Assembly (NCBI GenBank): GCA_964242335.1
Contig: CAXTAY010000001.1
Coordinates: 124,001 to 188,000, forward strand
DNA: 64,000 nucleotides
Origin: Lichenicoccus sp964242335
GTDB taxonomy: Bacteria > Pseudomonadota > Alphaproteobacteria > Acetobacterales > Acetobacteraceae
Reading direction: 5' to 3'
Shown: positions 52,797 to 61,674 of the stretch, piece by piece
Layout: each line of letters begins with the position of its first letter
How positions within the stretch are numbered: position 1 is the first letter of the stretch
Position numbers and translations under genes: made by a program
Notes under the pieces: generated by a model
Databases searched by the model: none
Told to the model about the DNA's origin: nothing
Seen by the model: the letters and a program-made list of their open reading frames with translations, nothing else

Positions 52797-53785
52797 CAGC
52801 GCGCCCTCGTCCCCCCGCCCAGCATCAGCGCGGCGGCGGCGGCCAAGCTGCCGATCGCGATGAAGCCGGACAGCAACCCGGGCAGCACCCGTCGCGAGGC
52901 CCGCGTCGGTGCGACCGGCAGGTTGTAGATCTCGGGACGGTCGGTCAGCAGGAAGAAGGCGTTCAGGTGGCCGAGGTCGCCGGTGGCGCCGGGCTCGTCG
53001 GGCGCGCCGTATAGATAGGCGCTCTCGACGCCGAGGCCGTGCAGCTGCTCGACCCGCGCGCGGGCACGCACGGTCAGGTCGCCGACCTCGCCGAACTGGA
53101 TCGAGTCCGTGGGGCAGGATTTGGCGCAGGCCGGCTCCAGCCCCCCCTTCAGGCGGTCGTAGCAGAGGGTGCACTTATGCGCCTTGCCGTCGAGCAGGCT
53201 GACATCGACCACGCCGAACGGGCAGGCCGGCACGCAGTAGCCGCAGCCGTTGCAGATGTCCTGCTGCACCACCACGGTGTCGAACTCGGTCTTGAACAGG
53301 GCGCCCGTAGGGCAGGCCTCCATGCAGGGCGGGTTGTGGCAGTGCTTGCAGACGTCGCTCATCATCAGCCAGCCGCTCTGGAACGCGGCCTGGTTGTTGT
53401 CGCGCACGCCGCCCTTGCCGCCGCTGTCGTTCAGGCCGCTGCCGCAACCACCCGCCTTGCCGCTGCCGCAACCGCCCGAGCTGCCGGCCTTGTCGCCGGC
53501 CTTGTCACCGGTCTTCTCGATGAAGTTCACGTGCCGCCAGCTATTGGCCGACAGCGCGCCGGTGTTGTCGTAGCTCTGCCCGGTCAGGCCGATATTGTCG
53601 GCGGGAAGGTTGTTCCATTCCTTGCACGCCACCTCGCACGCCTTGCAGCCGATGCAGACGGTGGTGTCGGTGAAGAAGCCGTACGATTTTCCGGGCTCGA
53701 TCAGCACGCCGGCGGTCAGCTCGGACTCGTCGCGCATCACCCGGTCGAGGCTGGACTGGGTGTATTCCTGCAGGCGGGCGTGCAT
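52796..53785 (-). CDS. fdhB: Iron-sulfur (4x[4Fe-4S]) subunit of formate dehydrogenase, with Gly/Cys-rich insert
   Basis: 329 residues. Four ferredoxin-like cysteine groups: CIGCKACEVACKEWNN (about 46), CKHCHNPPCMEACPTG, CNGCGYCVPACPFG and CTLCYDRLKGGLEPACAKSCP, then a C-terminal membrane helix (LLSGFIAIGSLAAAAALML). Between the first cluster and the second is an insert of about 45 residues rich in glycine, with two GGCGSG units (around residues 90-125) and two extra cysteines, not normal for the family. It transfers electrons from the catalytic subunit to the NrfD-type subunit. ATG 53785 is the family-like start. Confidence 0.9.
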   Translation of the reverse strand: MHARLQEYTQSSLDRVMRDESELTAGVLIEPGKSYGFFTDTTVCIGCKACEVACKEWNNLPADNIGLTGQSYDNTGALSANSWRHVNFIEKTGDKAGDKAGSSGGCGSGKAGGCGSGLNDSGGKGGVRDNNQAAFQSGWLMMSDVCKHCHNPPCMEACPTGALFKTEFDTVVVQQDICNGCGYCVPACPFGVVDVSLLDGKAHKCTLCYDRLKGGLEPACAKSCPTDSIQFGEVGDLTVRARARVEQLHGLGVESAYLYGAPDEPGATGDLGHLNAFFLLTDRPEIYNLPVAPTRASRRVLPGLLSGFIAIGSLAAAAALMLGGGTRAR

Positions 53786-53804
53786 GTCCAAGGTCGCAGG
53801 TTCC

Positions 53805-54038
53805 TCAATGGCCGGACGCGTCCGCGACCTCGACGGACTTCGCGACCATACCGATGATGTTTCTCGGCTGGATATAGGTGACCCGGACACGTGCCTGTGT
53901 CTGCTGCAGCGGCTGCAGCTGCGAGGGTTCGGCCATCGAGCCGTGGCCGAGCATGAACAGGTGCGACACTCCGCCATCGTCGGTCAACTGGAAGCGGCTC
54001 TCCTGCACGATCGTCACCGTCCCCGTCATCGTCGGCAT
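53805..54038 (-). CDS. Small conserved-looking protein in the formate dehydrogenase cluster
   Basis: 77 residues: MPTMTGTVTIVQESRFQLTD continues to GVSHLFMLGHGSMAEPSQLQ and ends near IIGMVAKSVEVADASGH. The pattern of short beta-strands (TGTVTIVQESRFQL, ARVRVTYIQPR, GMVAKSVEV) suggests a small OB-fold-like beta-barrel, possibly a binding or accessory protein. No family recognised with certainty. It is the first gene on the minus strand, 19 bases before the iron-sulfur subunit, so likely cotranscribed with it. ATG 54027 is another possible start. Confidence 0.7.
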   Translation of the reverse strand: MPTMTGTVTIVQESRFQLTDDGGVSHLFMLGHGSMAEPSQLQPLQQTQARVRVTYIQPRNIIGMVAKSVEVADASGH

Positions 54039-54194
54039 CGCGGCAGCACTCCCCGGCAGGTCCGGCCGGCGCACCCGGCGGCACCTGCCCATCGAGCATG
54101 TGATGGCGCGCTCGATTGCGCAAAAGGCCGCGGCCGTGCATGAGCGGGAGGTCGCAGGACCTGTCGGCAGCAGGTCCGGACCGGGAGATCGCCG

Positions 54195-57100
54195 ATGAAG
54201 AAGCTTCGTCAAGGGGTCGGCGCACGCGCCCGCGAGTTCCTGCGCGACTGGAGCCTGCCGCGCCAGCTCGCCGGGCAGAAGCTGATGTCCGACGCCTCGC
54301 GCAGCCACGCTTCGGAGGTGCTGCGTCCGCGGCTCGAGGAGGCCGACCGGGTCGGCACCAGCGTCTGCCCGTTCTGCGCCGTCGGCTGCGGCCAGCTGAT
54401 CTATGCCAAGGACGGCAAGCCGATCCATATCGAGGGCGACCCGCGCAGCCCGGTGAACCAGGGCACGCTGTGCCCGAAGGGTGCCGGCACGCTCGGCATG
54501 CTGCTGTCGCCGGAGCGGATCTCCAACGTGATGTATCGCGCTCCCCACTCCGACAGGTGGGAGCAGAAGCCGCTGGACTGGGCGATGGAGCGCATCGCGC
54601 AGCTCACCAAGGAGACGCGCGACGACACCTTCGCCGAGACCCTGCCCGACGGGCGGGTGATCAACCACACGCTGGGCCTGGCGTCGCTCGGTGGCGCCAC
54701 GATGGACAACGAGGAAAACTACCTCATCAAGAAGTTGTTCAACGGCGGCCTCGGGATCGTCAGCATCGAGAACCAAGCCCGAATCTGACACTCCTCATCG
54801 GTGCCCAGTCTGGGCACCTCCTTCGGACGCGGTGCCGCGACCATGTCCCTTTGGGACCTGGAGAGTTCGGACTGCATCGTCGTCATGGGCTCCAACATGG
54901 CGGAGAACCATCCGATCGCCTTCCGCTTCGTCGTGGAAGCGCAGCGTCGCGGTGCCATCCTCATCCACGTCGATCCCCGCTTCACCCGCACCTCGGCGCT
55001 CGCCGACATCCACGCGCCGATCCGCACCGGCAGCGACATCGCCTTCCTCGGCGGGATCATCCGCTACATCCTGGAGAACGACCTCTGGTTCCGGGACTAC
55101 GCCCTGAACTACACCAACATCGCCCACATCATCGAGGACGGCTATCTCGGTCCCGACGAGAACGACGGCGTGTTCTCCGGCTTCGACGAGGCGACCGGCT
55201 CCTACACGCAGGAGACCTGGCAGTACAAGGGCAAGATCGTCCCGTCCTCGGTCGCCGAGCAGCGTGTGCACGGGCAGGAGCAGAGCCAGGACGACGACGC
55301 GGAGTCGATGACCGAGAGCCGTCCGCCGGTCGACATGACGCTGCAGCATCCGCGCTGCGTCTACCAGATCCTCAAGCGGCACTATGCGCGCTACACGCCG
55401 GAGATGGTCGAGCAGATCACCGGCTGCCCGGCCGAGACGTTCCTCCGCGTCGCCGACGCGCTGGCGCGGAACTCGGGCCGCGATCGCACCGGCGCGTTCT
55501 GCTACGCGGTCGGCTGGACGCATCATTCGGTGGGCGTGCAGATCATCCGCGCCTCCACCATCGTCCAGGGCCTGCTCGGCAATGTCGGCCGCCCGGGCGG
55601 CGGCATCATGGCGCTGCGCGGCCACGTGAGCATACAGGGCTCGACCGACATCCCGACGCTCTACAACATGCTGCCCACCTACCTGCCGCAGCCCAACGTG
55701 CTGCACCGGCACGGCACGCTGGAGCAGTACCTGCGGACCGAGACGCCTGCCACCGGCTGGTGGGCGAACCTGCCCAAATACATGGTCAGCCTGCTCAAGG
55801 CCTGGTACGGCGAGGCGGCGACGGCGGACAACGAGTACGGCTACCAGTACATCCCCAAGCTGACCGGGGACCTGTCCTACGAGCCGATGACGCTGGCGAT
55901 GGTGGACGGGCTGGTGCGTGGCCAGTTCATCCTCGGCCAGAATCCGGTGGTCGGCGCGGTCAATTCCGACATGGTGGTGCGTGGCCTGTCGAAGCTGAAA
56001 TGGATGGTGGTGCGCGACTTCGCCATGACCGAGACCGCCAACTTCTGGAAGAACAGCCGGCTGGTGCAGCGCGGCGAGCTGACGCCGGAGCAGATCGGCA
56101 CCGAGATGTTCTTCCTGCCGGCGGCGATGCCCGGCGAGAAGGACGGCACGGTGACCAACACCAGTCGCCTGGTGCAGTGGCACGACATGGTGTGCGAGGC
56201 GCCCGGCGACAGCCGCTCCGACCTGTGGTTCATCTACCATCTCGGGCGCCGGCTGAAGCAGCTCTACGCCGACAGCACCGAGGCCCGCGACCGCGGACTG
56301 CAGTCGCTCACCTGGGAGTATCCGGTGCGCGGCGAACGCGCGGAGCCGGACCCGGCGGCGGTGCTGCGCGAGATCAACGGCTACACGGTCGCCGACCGGC
56401 AGCAGGTCTCGAGCTACAAGGAGCTGAAGGACGACGGCAGCACCGCATGCGGCGGCTGGATGTACTGCGGCATCCACCCGACGGCCGAGCAGAATCTCGC
56501 CCGCTCGCGCAAGCCGGATCTTCCCGGTGGACCCAACAGCCATGCCGGCTGGGCGTTCTCCTGGCCGTCCAACCGGCGCACGCTGTACAACCGTGCATCC
56601 GCCGATCCGCAGGGAAATCCCTGGTCGGAACGCAAGAAGATGGTCTGGTGGGACGAGGCGAAGCAGCGCTGGACCGGCAACGACGTGCCCGACTTCCAGG
56701 AGGAGAAGCCGCCCGGCTATCGTCCCGACTGGAGCACGCGTCCGCACGGGATGGACGCGCACAGCGGTGCCGATCCGTTCATCATGGAAGCGGACGGCAA
56801 GTGCATGCTGTTCGTGCCGTCGGGGCTGCAGGACGGACCGTTGCCGGCGCACTACGAGCCGGTGGAGAGCCCGGTCAGCAACCTGATGTATCCGTCGCGG
56901 TCGTACAACCCGGTGGCGAAGCTGTGGACGCGTCCCGGCAACGAGATGCATCCGCCGGAGGATCCGCGCTATCCGTACATCTTCACCACCTATCGCCTGA
57001 CCGAGATGCATTGCGGCGGCATCCCGACCCGGGTGATGCCGCACACCGCGGAGCTGCAGCCCGAAGCCTTCGTCGAGATCTCGACCGAGCTCGCCGCCGA

Positions 57101-57395
57101 GCATGGGCTGAAGAGCCTCGACTGGACGGTGCTGTCGACGATGCGCGGCGAGATCGAGGTCAAGGCGCTGGTGACCGAGCGCATGCGGGCGTTCAAGCTC
57201 GGCGGCCGCACCGTGCACCAGATCGGCATGCCCTGGCTGTTCGGCCACGAGGGCTACGCGACCGGGGACATCGCCAACGTGCTGTTCGCCATTAGCGGCG
57301 ATCCGAACGTCAGCATCCACACCACCAAGGCGATCACCTGCAACCTGAGGCCGGGACGGCTGGCGCACCCGGGCGGAGAGCGTCGTGCCGGATGA
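54195..57395 (+). CDS. fdhA: Formate dehydrogenase catalytic subunit, selenocysteine-containing
   Basis: 1066 residues if UGA at 54786-54788 is read as selenocysteine (Sec198). Before it: VCPFCAVGC and TLCPKG bind a [4Fe-4S] cluster (Cys58, 61, 65, 93) and the sequence reaches ENQARI; after it HSSSVPSLGTSFGRGAAT and GSNMAENHP continue the molybdopterin oxidoreductase fold without frame change, to the C-terminal molybdopterin-dinucleotide domain (GGIPTRVMPHTAELQPE). Sec-His is the active-site pair of FdhG/FdhF enzymes. The N-terminus (MKKLRQGVGARAREFLRDW) has no RR-x-F-x-K Tat motif, so the enzyme may stay on the cytoplasmic side. The machinery selDABC lies next door. Confidence 0.95.
54786..54818 (+). 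promoter_or_regulatory. UGA(Sec) codon and SECIS hairpin of fdhA
   Basis: TGA at 54786-54788 is followed after 11 bases by a perfect 7-bp stem, GGTGCCC (54800-54806) and GGGCACC (54812-54818), closing the loop AGTCT. Bacterial SECIS elements lie within about 40 bases of the UGA with a short stem and a GGUCU-like loop bound by SelB; loop AGUCU fits. It overlaps coding sequence and is in the right place for recoding. Confidence 0.9.
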
Positions 57396-57672
57396 GCGCA
57401 TCGCCCGGGCGCTCGACGCACTCGACCAGGCGATCGCCGCGGCACCGAAGCGCGACGGCACGGCGTTCTCCGACGCGGTGATCGCGGTCAGCGCGGTGCG
57501 CGACGAGGTCGCCCGCGAGGGTCGTGACACGACGCAGCAGCGCCAGCGCCTGACCGGCCTGAACGGGATCCTCAGCATGATCCTCGCGGGTCACTTCCCG
57601 CTCGGCACGCCGCCCTGGGATGAGATCAGCAAGGCGCGCGGCTGGCTCGCCGAGATCCAATCGACGCTCTGA
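57385..57672 (+). CDS. Small helical protein at the end of the formate dehydrogenase operon
   Basis: 95 residues, GTG start overlapping the fdhA stop by 11 bases with GGCGGAGAG just upstream. Sequence is mostly alpha-helical (RIARALDALDQAIAAAPKRD, VSAVRDEVAREGRDTTQQRQ, LTGLNGILSMILAGHFPLG, EISKARGWLAEIQSTL). No family is recognised. Tight coupling to fdhA suggests an assembly or chaperone role in formate dehydrogenase maturation, as an inference. Confidence 0.75.
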   Translation: MPDERIARALDALDQAIAAAPKRDGTAFSDAVIAVSAVRDEVAREGRDTTQQRQRLTGLNGILSMILAGHFPLGTPPWDEISKARGWLAEIQSTL

Positions 57673-57723
57673 AGCGCGAGAGCACGGCCGGGTGCATGCC
57701 GGCGTGTTCGAGCAGCGGCAGGT

Positions 57724-58078
57724 TCAGGACGGCGACCCGTCGGATTGTCGTACGGGCACGTCGGCGATAGCTGCGGGATCGAGCATCCGGGCGTTGATCG
57801 CCATGCGACGCAGGCTGTCGTCGACACCTGTCCAGTGGGTGACGCATCCGCACGAGCGGCAGCGATGGAATTCGATCCGCTGCATCCCCCAGCGATAGGC
57901 CTGGGTCGCTCGCGGTTCGCACAGCAGGCGCACCTGGTCGCGGTCATAGTACGCCCAGAGGGTTCCGTCAGAGGGTTTCGTATCTCCTGCAGATCGAGCA
58001 GTGGCACTGGTTGAGGTCGGCGGGCGCGAGATCGACCTCGATACGAACCGCATCGCAGTGGCAGGTTGCGATCAACAT
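57724..58078 (-). pseudogene. GFA-family (CENP-V/Gfa-like zinc) protein gene, frameshifted by a 13-base duplication
   Basis: Starts at ATG 58078: MLIATCHCDAVRIEVDL and QCHCSICRRY carry the first zinc cysteines of the GFA family. The frame then reads ETL and stops at 57968, while the continuation (GTLWAYYDRDQVRLL, HRCRSCGCVTHWTGVDDSLRR, NARMLD) is in another frame down to 57724. At the break, GAAACCCTCTGAC is followed at once by GGAACCCTCTGGG (minus-strand sense): an imperfect 13-base tandem duplication that explains the shift. Without it the protein would be an ordinary 114-residue GFA protein. Probably inactive. Confidence 0.82.
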
Positions 58079-58119
58079 CGTCGGGGCCCCCTTCGCACCT
58101 GTCTCTGCGCGGCCTCCGC

Positions 58120-59478
58120 TCAGGGCGCTGCGGATCGCGTGCGCGCGCCGCGTGACGGCGCGTAGCCCTTCCAGACCCATTCCAGGGCCTCCGGCAGGGT
58201 CTGCGCTTCGGTCGGGCCGTCGACGTGCTTGGCGTTGCGGGAGAACACGAACTGGTAGTGGTAGCCCTTGGCGGCGAGGACCTGCGCCATGCGCTCGTTG
58301 GCCAGGGTCCAGTCGTGCATGCCGTCCGCGAGCGCGCCGACATAGTAGAACAGGTCTCGGTCGCCGGCCTCGAACCAGAAGCGGATCGGCTTGCGGGGCG
58401 TGTTCGGGATGAGCGGCGCACCGTCCGACATCGTCGCCGGCGCGATGGTCTTGCCGTCGATGGCGAGCGCGGGAGGCTTCGGGCCGGGCCAGTCGCTGTG
58501 ATACTCCCACGCACCTCCGGGAAGTGCCGGGTCATGCGGCCATTGCTGGTTGACCATCGTGGGCGAGTAGCCGAGGACGCGGTGGTAGAGCTCCGGGTGG
58601 AACCAGGCCATGGTGAACGCGGCGGCGGCACTCGAGCTGAAGCCCATCGTCACGCGACCGTCGGGATCCCTGGTCAGCCTGACATGCGCGCTCCGTTCCA
58701 CGCGAGGCAGCACCTCGTGCTCGACCCACTCGGCGTAGGTGCCGGAGACGGTGTCGTATTCGCGGCCGCGCTCGCTGCCCTGCGCGTCCTGGCCTCCGGC
58801 GCCGATGCCGATCGCGATCATCGGCGGCAGGCGCCGCTCGTGGATGAGGTTGTCGAGGACGTCGAACAGCAGCTTCTCGTGGAAGAAGCTCGCCGGGCCG
58901 CCATCGCCGAAGACGATGAAGGGTGCGACGGCGCCGGGACGATACTGGGCCGGAACATAGACGTCCACGCTGCGGGTCCAGATGCCCGCGTGGCTCGCCG
59001 GGACCGGCAGGTCGGAGCGGTCGCCGGGCGCCGTGGAGGCGGTGTTGACGGCCTCGTTGCGGCAACCGTTGGCGTCGTCCCGGATCAGGCCGGGGCGGAA
59101 GAGCTGGCCGTCCGTCGAGGTCATCGTGAAGGAGCGTATCGATCCGCTCGGCACCCCGCGGTGCCCGACGGCCTGTGGCGCGGCTGCGTGGGTCGGGCCG
59201 ATGATGAAGTTGCCGTCCACGTCCGGCGACGGAAGGGCGCCGTCGGGAAGCGCCGTCGCGCGCGGATAGGTCGGGCTCGCGGGATCCCGGGTGGGCGGCG
59301 TGGTCTTCAGGTCGAGGCCGGTGGTGTCGATGAGGAACGGTGCCCGCGGGTTCGTGGTGTTCGCGCCGGGCGGCACCGAGGCGTTCGGCGGCGTGCAGGA
59401 CGGCGGAGCCGCGAGACCCGGTGCCGCATAGCCGCACGAGACGATCGCCCAGATCAGGAAGGCGCGAGCCTCGTGCAT
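58120..59478 (-). CDS. Secreted esterase (Fes/esterase D-like alpha/beta hydrolase)
   Basis: 452 residues. Signal peptide MHEARAFLIWAIVSCGYAAP with cleavage near GLAAPPS, then a proline/threonine-rich linker and an N-terminal beta domain (SGSIRSFTMTSTD). The hydrolase part has VDVYVPAQYRPGAVAPFIVFGDG, the nucleophile elbow TMGFSSSAAAAFTMAW (variant GFSSSA), an aspartate in FWFEAGDRDLFYY and a histidine in NAKHVDG. This is the layout of enterochelin-esterase-like periplasmic hydrolases; a siderophore link is not supported by neighbours. ATG 59478 is chosen; upstream codons lack homologous sequence. Confidence 0.8.
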   Translation of the reverse strand: MHEARAFLIWAIVSCGYAAPGLAAPPSCTPPNASVPPGANTTNPRAPFLIDTTGLDLKTTPPTRDPASPTYPRATALPDGALPSPDVDGNFIIGPTHAAAPQAVGHRGVPSGSIRSFTMTSTDGQLFRPGLIRDDANGCRNEAVNTASTAPGDRSDLPVPASHAGIWTRSVDVYVPAQYRPGAVAPFIVFGDGGPASFFHEKLLFDVLDNLIHERRLPPMIAIGIGAGGQDAQGSERGREYDTVSGTYAEWVEHEVLPRVERSAHVRLTRDPDGRVTMGFSSSAAAAFTMAWFHPELYHRVLGYSPTMVNQQWPHDPALPGGAWEYHSDWPGPKPPALAIDGKTIAPATMSDGAPLIPNTPRKPIRFWFEAGDRDLFYYVGALADGMHDWTLANERMAQVLAAKGYHYQFVFSRNAKHVDGPTEAQTLPEALEWVWKGYAPSRGARTRSAAP

Positions 59479-59580
59479 CGGTCTGCCCCTGCCTTGCCGC
59501 CGGGGTTGCACGCTACGGAGCATGTCCCGGCCGGTCAAACCCGAGGGGAGGTGTAGGTCGATCCTTGCTCCGGCGGGCTG

Positions 59581-59604
59581 CTGGGGCCGCAGTACCCAGA
59601 CCCC
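59581..59604. repeat. Degenerate partial copy of the REP-like intergenic element
   Basis: Shares the CTGGGGCCG and CCCAGACCCC flanks with positions 51666-51689 of the second copy, with six differing bases at the centre. It lies between the esterase start and the end of the SDR gene. Short and imperfect, so it could be coincidental. Confidence 0.4.
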
Positions 59605-59632
59605 AGCTCCCCGACCCCTGAGCGAGCAGCCG

Positions 59633-60394
59633 CTAGATCATCATTCCGCCCGATACCTCGATCCGCTGGGCGTTGACCCACCGGTTCTCCTCGGAGAGCA
59701 GCGACGCGATCATCGGGCCGATGTCGTCGGGCACGCCGGGGCGGCCGAGCGCGGTCGCATCCGAGACCGCCTTGTTGACCTCGGGGTTGTCGCGTACCAT
59801 CCCGCCGCTGAAGTCGGTCTGCACCGCTCCCGGTGCCACGACGTTGACGGCGATGCGCCGCGGGCCGAGCTCCTTGGCCAGGTAGCGGGTCAGCACCTCG
59901 ACCGCGCCCTTCATCGCGGCGTAGGCAGCACTCCCCGGATAGCTGACCCGGGTGAGACCGGACGACAGGTTCACGATCCGGCCGCCGTCCTCGAGGAGCG
60001 GGAGCAGCCGCTGCGTCAGGAACAGCACGCCCTTCAGATGGACGGCGTAGAGCGCGTCCAGCTCCGCTTCCGTGATCTCGGCGAAGGCGGCGTGGTGCGA
60101 GGTGCCGGCATTGTTGACCAGGTAGTCGAAGCGGTCGGCGCCCCACTCGCCGAGCATGCGCCGCACCTCGCCCGCGAAGGCGTCGAACGCGGCGACGTCC
60201 GCGGTGTCGAGCCGGAGTGCCGACGCGGCGACGCCGGCCTGCTCGGTCAATGCGACCACCTCGTCCGCGGCTGCGCGGTTCGAATGATAGGTGAAGATCG
60301 AGCGGACGCCGCGCGCGGCGAGGGCGAGTACCGTCGCCCGACCCAGGCCGCGGCTGCCGCCGGTGACGATCGCGATCCGGCTTCGTTCAGGCAT
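59633..60394 (-). CDS. Short-chain dehydrogenase/reductase (SDR)
   Basis: 253 residues: IAIVTGGSRGLGRATVLALA (cofactor site), FTYHSNRAAADEVV, LVNNAGTSHH, NLSSGLTRVSYPGSAAYAAMKG with the Tyr/Lys catalytic pair, VAPGAVQTDFSGG and a short tail WVNAQRIEVSGGMMI. Classical SDR, probably NADP-dependent. It is divergent from a LysR gene with 95 bases between the starts, the common arrangement for LysR-controlled SDR genes. Substrate unknown. Confidence 0.88.
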   Translation of the reverse strand: MPERSRIAIVTGGSRGLGRATVLALAARGVRSIFTYHSNRAAADEVVALTEQAGVAASALRLDTADVAAFDAFAGEVRRMLGEWGADRFDYLVNNAGTSHHAAFAEITEAELDALYAVHLKGVLFLTQRLLPLLEDGGRIVNLSSGLTRVSYPGSAAYAAMKGAVEVLTRYLAKELGPRRIAVNVVAPGAVQTDFSGGMVRDNPEVNKAVSDATALGRPGVPDDIGPMIASLLSEENRWVNAQRIEVSGGMMI

Positions 60395-60489
60395 GAGGAA
60401 CCTCCGATGGATGATCACCGGTATCTGGGCCGACCACACAGGGGTATTAGGTCGCGGCGACGGACATCGTTGTTCAGGATGGCGAAACA

Positions 60490-61392
60490 ATGGACAGGCT
60501 CGCTGCGCTGGAGCTCTTTACCCGCATCGTCGATCGTCGAAGCTTCAGCGCCGCCGCCCGCGACATGCGTCTGTCGCGCCCGGCGGCGACCGCGGCGATC
60601 AAGGCGCTCGAGACGCGGCTCGGCACCAGGCTGCTGCACCGCTCGACCCGCCATGTCGCGCCGACGCCGGAGGGAGAGGCCTATTACGGCCGCTGCGTCG
60701 CCATCCTGCACGACCTCGAGGACGCGGAGCGCAGTGCGGGCGGTGCGATGAGCGGCACCGTCCGGGTCGACGTCGCGGGCAACCTGGCGCGCACGCTCAT
60801 CCTTCCCGCACTGCCGGTGTTCCTCGCGCGCCATCCGGCGCTGACGGTGCAGCTCGGCGAGGGCGAGCGGTTCGTCGACCTCGTGCGCGAGGGCGTCGAC
60901 TGCGTGGTGCGCGCCGGCGAGCCGGAGGACAGCGAGCTGGTCGTGCGCCGGTTGGGCCTGATGCAGGAGGTCACCTGCGCCAGCCCGGCCTACCTCGTCG
61001 AGCATGGCACTCCGGCCTCGCCCGATGCATTGGCCGGCCACGTGATGGTCGGCTTCGTGTCGTCGCGTGGCGGCCAGGTGCTGCCGCTCGAGTTCGTGCG
61101 CGACGGGCAGACGATCGAGCGGACGCTGCCCGCGCGCGTCCTGGTCAGCGGGGCGGATGCCAGCGCCGCGGCCGCGAGGCTCGGGCTCGGACTGGTGCAG
61201 GCGCCGCGATACCGTTTCGCGCGCGACATCGCGGCCGGCACGCTGGTCGAGGTGCTGGCCGATTTCCCGCCGGCGCCGACCCCGATCTCCATCCTGTACC
61301 CGACGCGGCGGCAGCTGCCGCCGCGAACGCGCGTGTTCATCGACTGGCTGACGGACGTGCTCGGGGCATGCCTGACCCATCCGGTCTCCTGA
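60490..61392 (+). CDS. LysR-family transcriptional regulator
   Basis: 300 residues: LAALELFTRIVDRRSFSAAARDMRLSRPAATAAIKALETRLG and RLLHRSTRHVAPTPEG make the DNA-binding domain; effector domain with VRVDVAGNLARTLILPALPVF, VDCVVRAGEPEDSELVVRRLG and a terminal VFIDWLTDVLG. Same subgroup as the regulator at 39951. Divergent from the SDR gene at 59633, which it presumably controls. Confidence 0.9.
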   Translation: MDRLAALELFTRIVDRRSFSAAARDMRLSRPAATAAIKALETRLGTRLLHRSTRHVAPTPEGEAYYGRCVAILHDLEDAERSAGGAMSGTVRVDVAGNLARTLILPALPVFLARHPALTVQLGEGERFVDLVREGVDCVVRAGEPEDSELVVRRLGLMQEVTCASPAYLVEHGTPASPDALAGHVMVGFVSSRGGQVLPLEFVRDGQTIERTLPARVLVSGADASAAAARLGLGLVQAPRYRFARDIAAGTLVEVLADFPPAPTPISILYPTRRQLPPRTRVFIDWLTDVLGACLTHPVS

Positions 61393-61674
61393 GCGAACCT
61401 GTCGGACCCGTCTGGCGGAAGACGATCCGTCGGGGACGGACGGCAGGCCGGCCGCGGCGCGACGGCTGCAGGCTGTGGCGGCCGGCTCGTCCACGACCCG
61501 GCATACGCGGTGGCTGGTCTGCGGCCGGCTTCGCGCGCCTGGCGGGCGATCCTCCCGGTCGGAAAGGTGCTACGCATTCGGCGGCTTCTCGTGGTCGAGC
61601 TGTTCCCGAAGGCTTCGCGGGGTCGAGGACACGCCGGGATCCGTACTCCGGCGGTGAACGAGGAGGCATCGACG

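Noticed and set aside
54795..57578. 927-codon minus-strand frame opposite fdhA
   Set aside because: Antisense shadow; no domain pattern; fdhA is certain on the other strand.
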